64,000 nucleotides of DNA from Prodigiosinella aquatilis (GCA_030388725.1 CP128857.1:2728001-2792000); one strand, 5' to 3'; positions 37,171 to 45,285 are shown, numbered from the stretch's first letter. Notes: a model not told the origin generated them from the letters alone. Program-made: numbers and translations.

Positions 37171-38904
37171 TTGACCAGCAATCAACTCGAATGGCAGCAT
37201 CTACTGCCCGACTATACGCCATATCAGACGTTATTTTCCCAGGCTGCACAGCTCGCTCCCGCTGAATTTTCAGCGATTCAGGCTCGTCTCGCTGATGCGT
37301 TGAATATTTTTTGTCATCCGCGCTCACCTTCCCACTTTATGCTGCTGAAGGCACAGGAGAACAACGCCTATCTGGCGCTGATTGCCAATGCGGTTAACAC
37401 ACTGGTCCCGTCCAGTGATGAATTATATGGTAGCGTGTATCAGATAGAGAAACATCAGATCAGCGTCCAGCCAGCACAACGTCAAGATGACAACTTTGCG
37501 GCCACCATTCATTGTGGGTATCGGGAATGGATTGAACCAGAGCAGTTATTCGGCTGCGTCCGCTGTTTCCAGGATGAGATCTCACTCCAGCCGGGACTGA
37601 TTCATCAGGTTAATGGCGGAACGCTGATTCTTTCTGCCAGGACGTTACTAGCACAACCACTGATGTGGCTTCGATTAAAGCAGATCGTTCTTGACGGTCA
37701 ATATTACTGGCTTTCTCCTGATGAACGCCGACCTTTGCCGGTAAACATTCCTCCGATGCCCATCAATATACGTGTCATTATCCTGGGTGATCGAGAAAGT
37801 CTGGGTGATATTCATGATATGGAACCCGAGCTGGGCGAACTGGCCATCTACGGTGAATTCGAATCACAATTGCAGTTGATTGAACCCGAAGATATGGTGC
37901 ACTGGTGTTCCTATATCAATGCATTGTGCCTGGAAAATCAGCTACCGCTGCTGGCTGCCGATGCCTGGAATGAACTGTTTACGCTGGCGGTACGTTATAG
38001 TGGCGATCAAGGCTGCCTACCGCTTTGTCCGCAATGGTTGACACATCAGCTACAGTATTCAGCGCTGTATGCGCAACAACAGAAAGAAATTACCGCACAA
38101 GCTATTATTGATGCAGTAACGGCACGGCGCTGGCGTGAAGGTTACCTATGTGAACGCATGCAAGATGAGATCGAGCTTGGTCAAATTCTGATTGAAACCG
38201 AAGGCTATGTGATAGGTCAGATTAATGGTCTATCGGTGCTGGAATACCCCGGTTATCCGATAATGTTTGGAGAACCGACACGTATCAGTTGTGTGGTACA
38301 TCCCGGTGACGGTGAATTTACCGATGTTGAGCGTAAAGCAGAACTTGGCGGAAATCTTCATGCCAAAGGTATGATGATTATGCAAGCTTTCTTAATTTCA
38401 GAACTGGAGCTGGAACAACAGTTACCTTTCTCCGCATCAATTGTGTTTGAACAATCTTATGGTGAGGTTGACGGTGACAGTGCGTCTCTAGCGGAGTTCA
38501 GCACATTAATCAGTGCACTGGCTTTGCAACCTATCAATCAACAGCTTGCCGCCACAGGATCAGTTGATCAATTTGGTCACGTTCAGCCTATTGGTGGTGT
38601 GAACGAAAAGATCGAAGGTTTTTTTGAAGTGTGTCAGCGGCGTGGCCTGACGGGTCATCAAGGCGTAATTCTGCCAGCGGCCAATCAGCGTCATCTCTGC
38701 TTGCACCCTGACGTTGTTGAAGCGGTACGGACAGGACAATTCCATCTCTACCCGGTTGAAACCGTCGCAGAGGCTCTACCGTTGTTGACTAATGTTGCCT
38801 ATGATGATGAGCAGCAACCTAACTTGCTTTCTATTATCCGTGAGCGCATTGCTCTGGTACAACCACAGGAACGACGGAGGTTCCCCTGGTTTTTTGCCAA
38901 ATAA
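37171..38904 (+). CDS. ycbZ: Lon-family protease-like protein YcbZ (TTG start inferred)
   Basis: Lon-type peptidase homolog with a degenerate ATPase part and intact protease domain. Alignment with E. coli YcbZ (LAWRDLVPD) places the start at TTG 37171 (LTSNQLEWQHLLPD), giving 577 residues. The longer reading from 37075 adds unrelated residues. The C-terminal catalytic dyad is Ser in VDGDSASLAE and Lys in GGVNEKIEGFF. It lies between matP and fabA as in relatives. The ribosome site for the TTG is weak, so the start is uncertain. Confidence 0.9.
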   Translation: MTSNQLEWQHLLPDYTPYQTLFSQAAQLAPAEFSAIQARLADALNIFCHPRSPSHFMLLKAQENNAYLALIANAVNTLVPSSDELYGSVYQIEKHQISVQPAQRQDDNFAATIHCGYREWIEPEQLFGCVRCFQDEISLQPGLIHQVNGGTLILSARTLLAQPLMWLRLKQIVLDGQYYWLSPDERRPLPVNIPPMPINIRVIILGDRESLGDIHDMEPELGELAIYGEFESQLQLIEPEDMVHWCSYINALCLENQLPLLAADAWNELFTLAVRYSGDQGCLPLCPQWLTHQLQYSALYAQQQKEITAQAIIDAVTARRWREGYLCERMQDEIELGQILIETEGYVIGQINGLSVLEYPGYPIMFGEPTRISCVVHPGDGEFTDVERKAELGGNLHAKGMMIMQAFLISELELEQQLPFSASIVFEQSYGEVDGDSASLAEFSTLISALALQPINQQLAATGSVDQFGHVQPIGGVNEKIEGFFEVCQRRGLTGHQGVILPAANQRHLCLHPDVVEAVRTGQFHLYPVETVAEALPLLTNVAYDDEQQPNLLSIIRERIALVQPQERRRFPWFFAK

Positions 38905-38919
38905 CTGGTTTAACCAGCA
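38903..38919 (+). promoter_or_regulatory. FadR-type site upstream of fabA
   Basis: AACTGGTTTAACCAGCA is a near palindrome resembling the FadR operator (AnCTGGTCnGACnAGTT type) and overlaps the end of ycbZ. It lies just upstream of the likely -35 element (TTGCTC, 38929-38934), the position from which FadR activates fabA in E. coli. Confidence 0.55.
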
Positions 38920-38935
38920 CTAACAATACTTGCTC

Positions 38936-38953
38936 AGCGTACATCTGTACGCT
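38936..38953 (+). promoter_or_regulatory. FabR operator of fabA
   Basis: AGCGTACATCTGTACGCT is a perfect palindrome apart from its centre and matches the FabR consensus. It lies between TTGCTC (-35, 38929-38934) and TAACCT (-10, 38953-38958), so binding would block RNA polymerase. Confidence 0.75.
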
Positions 38954-38990
38954 AACCTGCGTGCTTCACAAAAACAGGGCTTAAAGAAAC

Positions 38991-39509
38991 ATGGTAGATA
39001 AACGCGCATCCTATTCAAACGAAGATCTCATTCTCAGTGGTCTCGGTGAATTGTTCGGTCCACAGGGACCTCAGCTGCCTGCCGGTAATATGCTCATGAT
39101 GGATCGTGTCATTACAATGACTGAAGATGGCGGTCGACATGGAAAAGGCTATGTAGAAGCAGAGCTGGATATCAAACCGGATTTGTGGTTTTTCGGCTGC
39201 CATTTTATTGGTGACCCCGTCATGCCAGGCTGTCTCGGTCTAGATGCCATGTGGCAGTTGGTCGGATTCTACCTCGGCTGGCTAGGCGGTGAAGGCAAAG
39301 GTCGGGCACTAGGCGTAGGTGAAGTAAAATTCGCCGGCCAGATACTGCCAAGCGCCAAAAAAGTGACTTACGGTATACATTTCAAACGCGTTATCAATCG
39401 TAAACTAATCATGGGGATTGCTGACGGCGAAGTGCTGGTAGATGGCCGTGTCATCTATACCGCCAGCGATCTGAAAGTTGGTCTGTTTAAAGACACCAGC
39501 AACTTCTAA
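38991..39509 (+). CDS. fabA: 3-hydroxydecanoyl-ACP dehydratase/isomerase
   Basis: Introduces the double bond of unsaturated fatty acids at the C10 stage. The 172-residue hotdog-fold protein has active-site His71 (GCHFIGDPVMPG) and Asp85 (LGLDAMWQL). The promoter region carries both FadR- and FabR-like sites, the E. coli mode of control. The gene follows ycbZ. No rmf gene is seen downstream, where E. coli has one. Confidence 0.97.
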   Translation: MVDKRASYSNEDLILSGLGELFGPQGPQLPAGNMLMMDRVITMTEDGGRHGKGYVEAELDIKPDLWFFGCHFIGDPVMPGCLGLDAMWQLVGFYLGWLGGEGKGRALGVGEVKFAGQILPSAKKVTYGIHFKRVINRKLIMGIADGEVLVDGRVIYTASDLKVGLFKDTSNF

Positions 39510-40304
39510 GCGAATTCTCGGGCAAGCATATCGCTTTCGCCCGGGATCAATCGCCACAATAACAAAGCTGGAGCACAGTATCGGTATATCACGGAGAATA
39601 GAGCTCGAAAATAATACGTCGTCAGGGATATCAATCCCCCCGCCACATGCTGTTATCGATATGAAATCAGCATAGATTACCTGTCTCTCCAGATAACGTC
39701 ATGCTTGAAAAGCAGATTTGATCCACACACCTATTCAGCTTCCAGCCAACTGCTGATCAATATAATCATCGGTAATGAGTAATGCCTCTTCATGGTTAAA
39801 CTCATCGCCAGCCAATGCACTGCACAATCATCAACCATCAATCAAACCCGCCATTCCTGTCGCTACCATCCGGGGACGTTTACGGGATAATCCCCCGTCG
39901 GAACGCAACACACAAGTGGGAATAGCGTCAGCGACTGTTGACTCGCTGTAGCCGTTTTAGCGCCGGAGAGTGCATACTATTGGCCCAGAATGCCAGCCAG
40001 GTTTTCATGGCGGCACTGTTGATTTGCGTTTCGCCACAATAGCCTATAACCACTGCCGTGGTGTTTGCAACGGCACTTGTTGTGATCGGGACGAGACTTA
40101 ATGGCTTGCGCCAGTTGACGGATCAAATGACGCATAGTCGCTTCCCTCGGGTTAAACGATCCAACGAATTGCGATAGTGATCATAGAGTCGTGTGATCTT
40201 GAAGCGGATGGTTTGCGCTTTCTTTTTCTCACGGTATACTGCCAGTGGTTAATTGAAATAGTGTTTTAAAAAATGTAGTTGTCCGTCACAAAAAAGGAAC
40301 AAAC
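39510..40304. other. Decayed-looking region between fabA and the RpiB-family gene
   Basis: 795 bases without an intact gene of recognisable family. The minus strand has successive short frames of protein-like composition interrupted by stops and frame changes: about 40123-40238 (QTIRFKITRLYDHYRNSLDR), a 52-codon ATG frame at 39977-40135 preceded by GAGGGAAG (MRHLIRQLAQAIKSRPDHNK), and near 39745-39800 (EEALLITDDYIDQQLAGS). This may be a degraded gene or a small real gene. I cannot name it. Confidence 0.35.
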
Positions 40305-40943
40305 ATGAAAATTGCTCTAATTAACGAAAACAGCCAGGCTGCCAAAAACGAACTGATTGCCGCGACCTTGACTAAAGTGGTTGAACCCATGGGCCATACT
40401 GTTTTCAATTACGGTCAATATTCTGCTGAAGATACCGCTGCGCTGACATATGTTCAAAACGGTATTCTAGCAGCCATCCTGCTTAATTCAGGCGCGGCTG
40501 ATTATGTGGTAACCGGGTGTGGCACTGGTTCCGGTGCCATGCTGGCATGTAACACTTTTCCAGGGGTCATTTGCGGTCTGGTGATCGATCCCTCTGATGC
40601 GTACATGTTTGCCCAGATCAACGATGGTAACGCTATCGCGCTACCATTCGCCAAAGGTTTTGGTTGGGGCGCTGAACTGAACCTGCAATATATCTTTGAA
40701 AAATTATTTGAATGCGAAGGTGGCCAGGGTTATCCACGTGATCGCGTGATTCCAGAACAGCGTAACAAAAAGATTTTAGATGCCGTCAAGGCAGTTGCTT
40801 ATAACGATCTGATCAGCATCCTGAAAGGTATTGATCAAGACCTGCTGAAAGGCGCTATTGCTGGTCCTAAATTCAAGGAATATTTCTTCGCCAACAGTAA
40901 AGACGAAGTACTCACCAGCTATATCAAATCACTGCTAGCCTAA
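40305..40943 (+). CDS. RpiB/LacA/LacB-family sugar-phosphate isomerase
   Basis: A 212-residue protein with the RpiB-type pattern: MKIALINENSQAAKNE at the N-terminus, the anion-hole/active Cys segment DYVVTGCGTGSGAMLACNTFPG near 65-85 (given here as VVTGCGTGSGAML) and AQINDGNAIALPFAKGFGWG. The family interconverts aldose and ketose phosphates (ribose, allose, galactose or erythrulose phosphates). The C-terminal 60 residues are longer than in E. coli RpiB, so it is a distinct subfamily. The substrate is not evident from the neighbours. Confidence 0.85.
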   Translation: MKIALINENSQAAKNELIAATLTKVVEPMGHTVFNYGQYSAEDTAALTYVQNGILAAILLNSGAADYVVTGCGTGSGAMLACNTFPGVICGLVIDPSDAYMFAQINDGNAIALPFAKGFGWGAELNLQYIFEKLFECEGGQGYPRDRVIPEQRNKKILDAVKAVAYNDLISILKGIDQDLLKGAIAGPKFKEYFFANSKDEVLTSYIKSLLA

Positions 40944-40961
40944 TTGCAAATGTAACATCCA

Positions 40962-40985
40962 GCCACCGCATTGCCGGTGGCTTTT
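40962..40985 (+). terminator. Terminator of the RpiB-family gene
   Basis: GCCACCG/CGGTGGC stem followed by TTTTATCT, 19 bases after the stop codon. Confidence 0.85.
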
Positions 40986-41069
40986 ATCTCTTTCCTGTTT
41001 CAGGTTTACCCTTGTTTTTCATACCACGTTCAATGCTTAACCAAATGTTTCAAAACCACTAAATACTAC

Positions 41070-41098
41070 TTGACCGCATGAAGGCGACTCCATATAGT
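41070..41098 (+). promoter_or_regulatory. Sigma-70 promoter of tRNA-Ser
   Basis: TTGACC (41070-41075), 17-base spacer, TATAGT (41093-41098), followed by GC-rich discriminator CGCCCC typical of stringently controlled stable-RNA promoters. The tRNA begins 32 bases after the -10. Confidence 0.8.
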
Positions 41099-41129
41099 AG
41101 CGCCCCGTTGCCCAGGTGGCAGCGAATCC

Positions 41130-41219
41130 GGTGAGGTGTCCGAGTGGCTGAAGGAGCACGCCTGGAAAGTGTGTATACGTGTAAACGTATCGAGGGTTCG
41201 AATCCCTCCCTCACCGCCA
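41130..41219 (+). tRNA. tRNA-Ser (anticodon GGA)
   Basis: A 90-base class II tRNA with acceptor arms GGTGAGG/CCTCACC, encoded CCA, T-loop GTTCGAATC, a long variable arm (GTGTATACGTGTAAACGTATC region) and anticodon GGA in CCTGGAAAG. It reads UCC and UCU codons and matches the E. coli serW/serX type nearly base for base. A strong promoter precedes it. Confidence 0.96.
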
Positions 41220-41520
41220 GCCCCGCTGATTGCCCTCTGTGGCACGATATTCCTGCCGATCACCGCATGGCACCAAGCGGAATAGCGATCGCCGATTCTA
41301 CGCTTCAGCCCTGCACTTGGCATTTTGTAGCATCTCAATGAGAGTAAATCCTGTCTGCTGCGACCGGCAAGGTGGACGCTTCCTCGTCATACGGGTGCCT
41401 TGACCGCAATATTCTCATGAAGCGCCACATATTCCGCCAGCACGCCAAGAAGCGGCTCGCTCGCTCCATCGATTATCGATCAATTATGGTGGCGTTGGCA
41501 GTGTCAATGAAGTTGTCAGC
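41220..41520. other. Spacer after tRNA-Ser
   Basis: 301 bases without a supported gene. I looked for a copy of the tRNA 3' end that would mark an integrated element and did not find one in the window. Confidence 0.45.
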
Positions 41521-41991
41521 TCACTGTCTTTCACCTATCTCATTATCAGAACCTTTCTCACGAATACGACGCGCCCGACGCTTCTCCTTCTCAACAAAAT
41601 GCATTGCCTCAAGCTTCAAACCATCAGGGTCGAGGAAATAGACAGCGTAATAGCCTTCACCATAACTGGGATAATCTGCCGGGGCATCGACGATCGTCAC
41701 TTTCTCCTTCATCAGAAAATCATAGAGTGCATCGACTTCTTCTCGTGCCGCCAGCTCGAAGGCATAATGGTGATAACCAACATCGCCCGTACGGTGTTTA
41801 TGACGCACGCCCATCGCGTCAGCTTGGGTGATCCAGAACATGGTTTCTCCGTTATTCCAGCCAACAACCTCATCGAACTCCCATTCAAGCTCAAACCCCA
41901 TGAAGTTCAGCACGCTATCGTAAAAATGCTTCGATTCCTTCAGGTTGCCGACACGAATGGCAAGATGATCTATCCCAACGACGCGAACCAT
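41521..41991 (-). CDS. VOC (glyoxalase/bleomycin-resistance fold) family protein
   Basis: A 156-residue vicinal oxygen chelate protein. The start at 41991 is preceded by GGAGG. The N-terminal half has IDHLAIRVGNLKESKHFYDSVL with a metal-ligand His, and the C-terminal half has YYAVYFLDPDGLKLEAMHF with the usual Asp-Pro-Asp-Gly turn and Glu ligand. The Lys/Arg-rich tail (EKEKRRARRIREKG) is unusual. The IS3-family element sits only 48 bases upstream, so the native promoter may be displaced. The substrate is unknown. Confidence 0.85.
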   Translation of the reverse strand: MVRVVGIDHLAIRVGNLKESKHFYDSVLNFMGFELEWEFDEVVGWNNGETMFWITQADAMGVRHKHRTGDVGYHHYAFELAAREEVDALYDFLMKEKVTIVDAPADYPSYGEGYYAVYFLDPDGLKLEAMHFVEKEKRRARRIREKGSDNEIGERQ

Positions 41992-42035
41992 ATGCCCTCC
42001 TCTTCTGACCACGTTTCAATCGAATAGTGTAGTTC

Positions 42036-42039
42036 GTAC
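42036..42039. repeat. Left 4-bp target duplication of the IS
   Basis: GTAC directly precedes the TGTAGTCCC end and recurs at 43240-43243. Four-base duplications are typical of the IS407 group of IS3 elements. Confidence 0.75.
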
Positions 42040-42056
42040 TGTAGTCCCTCCGGTTT

Positions 42057-42896
42057 TTAGTACCACCGCCAATGAGGATCTCCGGCCAGTTTTTGCCTCG
42101 CATAGATAACGGGTGGCATATCACCCAGTGAGCTATGCGGACGTTCTTCGTTATATTCTGCGCGCCAGTCTTCTGTTAGCACACGGACTTCTGACAGTGT
42201 TCTGAACAGATACATATCGAGTATTTCTGTTCGTAGCGTTTTGTTAAATCGCTCAATAAATCCGTTCTGCATTGGCCTGCCTGGCTGAATAAAATCGAGT
42301 ATCACGCCGTGCAACTCTGCCCATTCAGCTAAAGCAGCGGCTGTAAGTTCTGGCCCGTTATCGCTGCGTATAAATGCCGGATAGCCTCTTTCAGCACTTA
42401 ACCGCTCCAGGATGCGTACAACGCGATGAGCTGGTATATTCAAATCAACCTCGATTGCCAGCGCTTCCCGATTAAAATCATCGACGACGTTAAATAACCT
42501 GAATCGCCGCCCGTCGATCAAGGCATCACTCATAAAATCAACTGACCAACAGTGGTTCATTTTATGCGGAATAACCAACGGCTGTGGATGCCTGTTAGGT
42601 AAGCGTTTTTTTCCTTTACACCGAAGGTTCAGTTTTAATAATCGGTAGATCCGGTAAACCCGTTTTGCATTCCACGATAATCCTGCTTGACGTAACTTAT
42701 TGAACATAAGGCCAAAACCATAGGCCGGATGCTGATGTGCAAGTTTTTGTAATGCCTCGACCACGGGCAGATCCCGCGCCGTGTTCGGGCAATAATGCAA
42801 CAGGCTTCGACTAATACCGATAATCCGGCACCCGCGTCGTTCGCTGGCCTGATGTTCCGTCATGACGTAACGCACCAGCTCACGCTTCTCAGGCAC
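42057..42896 (-). CDS. IS3-family transposase OrfB (integrase core)
   Basis: The 279-residue catalytic part of the transposase. The DDE residues lie in SVDFMSD (first Asp), RSDNGPELT (second Asp) and NGFIERFNKTLR (Glu). The C-terminus has YNEERPHSSLGDMPP, typical of the family. It starts at a GTG three bases after orfA, but in the -1 frame the reading is continuous with orfA across the A7 slip site, so the active protein is likely an OrfAB fusion. Confidence 0.92.
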   Translation of the reverse strand: MPEKRELVRYVMTEHQASERRGCRIIGISRSLLHYCPNTARDLPVVEALQKLAHQHPAYGFGLMFNKLRQAGLSWNAKRVYRIYRLLKLNLRCKGKKRLPNRHPQPLVIPHKMNHCWSVDFMSDALIDGRRFRLFNVVDDFNREALAIEVDLNIPAHRVVRILERLSAERGYPAFIRSDNGPELTAAALAEWAELHGVILDFIQPGRPMQNGFIERFNKTLRTEILDMYLFRTLSEVRVLTEDWRAEYNEERPHSSLGDMPPVIYARQKLAGDPHWRWY

Positions 42897-42898
42897 CG

Positions 42899-43165
42899 TT
42901 AAAGTTTTTTTGATACAACATCCTTAAGAATTTCATGATCTAAACTAAGGGATGCGTACATTTGCTTTAACCGGCGATTTTCCTCTTCCAGCTCTTTCAT
43001 TCGTTTGATATCAGAGGATTCCATGCCACCATATTTGGCTTTCCAATTGTAATAGCTGGCTTCCGACACACCGTTTTCTCGGCACACATCCTTCACATGC
43101 CGACCACCTTCAACCTCTTTCAGAACACGTAGGATCTGAGTTTCAGTGAAACGCGCTTTCTTCAT
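42899..43165 (-). CDS. IS3-family transposase OrfA
   Basis: An 88-residue protein with an N-terminal helix-turn-helix (MKKARFTETQILRVLKEVEGG, then VCRENGVSEASYYNWKAKYGG) and a leucine-zipper-like C-terminus (LEEENRRLKQMYASLSLDHEIL). It binds the IS ends. The last codons read TCA AAA AAA CTT TAA, a seven-A slip site; a -1 shift joins it to orfB. Confidence 0.9.
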   Translation of the reverse strand: MKKARFTETQILRVLKEVEGGRHVKDVCRENGVSEASYYNWKAKYGGMESSDIKRMKELEEENRRLKQMYASLSLDHEILKDVVSKKL

Positions 43166-43239
43166 GATGAGCCTCCGTTGGTTGTATTTTAACCAGAGAA
43201 CTCCATTGTGCGGTAAGACTAAATTCAGGGGGGACTACA

Positions 43240-43243
43240 GTAC
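43240..43243. repeat. Right 4-bp target duplication of the IS
   Basis: GTAC directly after the GGGACTACA end, identical to 42036-42039. Confidence 0.75.
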
Positions 43244-43312
43244 AATGCAAGCTTGCTTTTCTATCCAGCGACATAATGACGCCAGTTTTTCCAACGGGTA
43301 GCTCATGATCGT

Positions 43313-43349
43313 AAAAAAAGCCCCCCTGACTTGCGGCAGAGGGGCTTTT
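43313..43349 (-). terminator. Terminator of phoH
   Basis: GCCCC/GGGGC-type stem extended by AAAA/TTTT, followed on the minus strand by seven Ts. It lies 110 bases after the phoH stop codon and 70 bases from the IS end. Confidence 0.8.
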
Positions 43350-43458
43350 CTATAGTGAAGCAATACGATTAATTTCAGGATCTACAACAGTGAAACTCGC
43401 TTTTCAGCCACAAACACACCGAGGACCAGACGGCAATACAGCCCTCGATGACCTGGAT

Positions 43459-44247
43459 TTAGCTGTAAGCAACCAAGGCATGTTGACATAATTCAGAACG
43501 TACACAGTCGTCCTTATCAAACGTCACAATACCCACCATTTCATCTTCTATAAACCGCTCCAGAGCATCACAGAGCCCCGACTTCACACTTGACGGCAAA
43601 TCACATTGCGTAATATCACCGTTTACTATCACTGTTACATTTTCACCCAAACGCGTTAGAAACATCTTCATTTGATTCACAGTGACATTCTGCGCTTCAT
43701 CCAGAATAACCACTGCATTTTCAAATGTCCGACCGCGCATATAAGCAAAAGGCGCAATTTCCACCTTCGCTATTTCAGGCCGCAGGCAATACTGCAGAAA
43801 AGAAGAACCCAGACGACGCTGTAAGACGTCGTATACCGGTCGGAAATAAGGTGCAAACTTCTCATTGATATCGCCAGGCAAAAAGCCTAAATCTTCATCG
43901 GCCTGTAATACCGGACGGGTCACGATTATTCGCTCAACCTCTTTATGAATTAGTGCTTCGGCCGCTTTGGCCGTACTGAGAAACGTTTTGCCACAACCAG
44001 CCTCTCCAGTGGCAAAAACCAACTGTTTATTTTCTATTGCAGACAAGTAATGTTCCTGGGCGAATGTACGGGCTTCTATCATCGACGTATCACGGCTTTC
44101 CCGCGCCATTCCGATAGACTCAATACCCCCCATCTGAACCAGAGAAGTGACCGATTCTTCCTCACGCTGCCGATGGTTACGTGATTCACGTCTGATAACA
44201 CGCTTGGCTTCACGACGTGCTTTGATCACTGCTTTTTGTCTTCCCAT
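43459..44247 (-). CDS. phoH: PhoH family ATPase
   Basis: Phosphate-starvation-inducible cytoplasmic ATPase of the RecA/helicase-like fold. The 262 residues match E. coli PhoH: basic N-terminus MGRQKAVIKARREAKRVIRR, Walker A ATGEAGCGKT (about 80-89), ITRPVLQADEDLGFLPGD-type segment (TRPVLQADEDLGFLPGD) and Walker B VVILDEAQN. The biochemical role is not settled. A Pho box, a small frame and a hairpin precede it. The last residues are YS as in E. coli. Confidence 0.95.
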   Translation of the reverse strand: MGRQKAVIKARREAKRVIRRESRNHRQREEESVTSLVQMGGIESIGMARESRDTSMIEARTFAQEHYLSAIENKQLVFATGEAGCGKTFLSTAKAAEALIHKEVERIIVTRPVLQADEDLGFLPGDINEKFAPYFRPVYDVLQRRLGSSFLQYCLRPEIAKVEIAPFAYMRGRTFENAVVILDEAQNVTVNQMKMFLTRLGENVTVIVNGDITQCDLPSSVKSGLCDALERFIEDEMVGIVTFDKDDCVRSELCQHALVAYS

Positions 44248-44354
44248 AGTGGCACCTTACAGTTTGTTTCACTTACCGTAGACTCAAATCCTACGGCGTT
44301 TCACTCACAAATGAGGTTTGGCTTCCTTATTAAGCCGGTGAAGAACATGAAATG
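44248..44354. other. phoH proximal leader
   Basis: About 107 bases between the leader hairpin and phoH. The transcript carries GTAAGGTGCCACT just before the phoH start codon, with a moderate ribosome site. No separate gene is seen. Confidence 0.4.
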
Positions 44355-44611
44355 AAAAAAGCCGATGACCCCTCGTGCGAAGTAGCATCGCGGGGTTGCA
44401 ATCGGCGTTCGACGTATATGCGGATAGTCATATAGACAAAAGATAAAGCGATAACACAGTGAAGAAATGAAGTGGGAGGGAAGTCCTCCGCATTGATAAG
44501 TCGGTAGAAGGAAATACTGGATTTGTTGACTATTTCGTCCAAAGAAGGACTCTGCCATTCGAGCTCCTCACTGTGACAATCACTATTCCCACGAATAATG
44601 ATTGTCCGCAT
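44330..44611 (-). CDS. Small leader reading frame between the Pho promoter and phoH
   Basis: A 93-codon frame starting at 44611, preceded by AGGA with good spacing and about 20 bases after the predicted PhoB-dependent start. Residues 60-75 (LHCVIALSFVYMTIRIYV) could be a membrane segment. The C-terminal third (ERRLQPRDATSHEGSSAFF) is read through the terminator hairpin, so it may be read only because of position. A second frame at 44301-44558 starts inside it with GAGGAG ahead of its ATG. I do not recognise either product; the region may act as an attenuator instead. Confidence 0.35.
   Translation of the reverse strand: MRTIIIRGNSDCHSEELEWQSPSLDEIVNKSSISFYRLINAEDFPPTSFLHCVIALSFVYMTIRIYVERRLQPRDATSHEGSSAFFISCSSPA
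44355..44406 (-). terminator. Intrinsic terminator hairpin in the phoH leader
   Basis: GCCGAT/ATCGGC, ACCCC/GGGGT and TGC/GCA stack into one 46-base hairpin, followed on the minus strand by six Ts. It lies 108 bases ahead of phoH, between it and the Pho promoter, and is also downstream of fliZ. Confidence 0.8.
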
Positions 44612-44638
44612 TAAAGATCCTGATAACTATCTGAAGTA

Positions 44639-44672
44639 AAATTACCGCCAGACGGTTTCAGTATTATGACAG
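44639..44672 (-). promoter_or_regulatory. Pho box and -10 element upstream of phoH
   Basis: On the minus strand CTGTCATAATACTGAAAC (44655-44672) matches the PhoB-binding repeat CTGTCAT-N4-CTGNNA, and TAATTT (44639-44644) follows after 10 bases, the spacing of PhoB-activated promoters. E. coli phoH also has a Pho-regulated promoter. Confidence 0.72.
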
Positions 44673-44772
44673 TGCAATAATCTACCCCGCTTTGGCAAGC
44701 ACTTTCACACTGCCATAACATAAACATATACTCGATAAGTATCGCCCTCGCAACTCGATGAAAACGATCCAA

Positions 44773-45285
44773 TCAATAATGCCTCTGCCAACTGAGATAT
44801 TGATCATATTTTCGCAAAGCGCTGCGGTAGGTATTTTGCTCAATATCCGGTAAATAATCACAGATTCTCTGCTGAATATTATCGCTGGTTACAAAACGTT
44901 CCTGTGGGTAATTTTTCGCTACTAACAGCTCATCCAGTCGTCTCAATCGAATAACATATTCACGCATTGTGCTATGCCGGACTTCCGTCTGTTCAATCAG
45001 ATATTGTGTAAATGCTTTAATATCAAAATAGTTAGCATGTGTATTGCAGAATACTTCACTGCAGAAACGACATAGTGGAATTAACTCCTCCTGCACTGAT
45101 AACCAGACAGCGTTATCAATTAACTGATCCATACCACCGATTGATTTTTTATTGATAAGTTGATTACGAAATACTAACGAAACACGATCTAATTCTTTAC
45201 CACAATTGGCACAATGCGTTTGTCTATGTTTGAAGTCTTTTAAATAACGGCTGAGAAGTTGTTTCTTCCTAGTTGATTGCGACAT
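44773..45285 (-). CDS. fliZ: Flagellar regulator FliZ
   Basis: DNA-binding regulator that, in enteric bacteria, represses many sigma-S-dependent genes and supports flagellar gene expression. The 170 residues match FliZ over LSRYLKDFKHRQTHCANCGKELDR, shortened here to LSRYLKDFKHRQTHCANC, and REYVIRLRRLDELL (the core-binding-like helix). It follows fliA after 51 bases, the usual operon. Confidence 0.93.
   Translation of the reverse strand: MSQSTRKKQLLSRYLKDFKHRQTHCANCGKELDRVSLVFRNQLINKKSIGGMDQLIDNAVWLSVQEELIPLCRFCSEVFCNTHANYFDIKAFTQYLIEQTEVRHSTMREYVIRLRRLDELLVAKNYPQERFVTSDNIQQRICDYLPDIEQNTYRSALRKYDQYLSWQRHY

Larger units (their letters stand above)
42040..43239 (-). mobile_element. Complete IS3-family insertion sequence (IS407-like group), 1,200 bp
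   Basis: Ends are TGTAGTCCCTCC on the left and, inverted, TGTAGTCCCCCC on the right, extending as an imperfect inverted repeat of about two dozen bases. GTAC flanks both ends. It encodes orfA and orfB on the minus strand, with an A7 run at their junction (T7 at 42905-42911 on the plus strand). All parts look intact, so it is probably active or recently so. It sits near tRNA-Ser, between the VOC gene and phoH. Confidence 0.88.

Noticed and set aside
39977..40135. Possible rmf (ribosome modulation factor) remnant downstream of fabA
   Set aside because: Only a faint WLxxWxxxM-like pattern in an alternative frame; the RGYQAG and CPY signatures of RMF are missing.
41130..41520. tRNA-Ser as attachment site of a genomic island
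   Set aside because: No duplicated tRNA 3' end and no integrase gene in the window.
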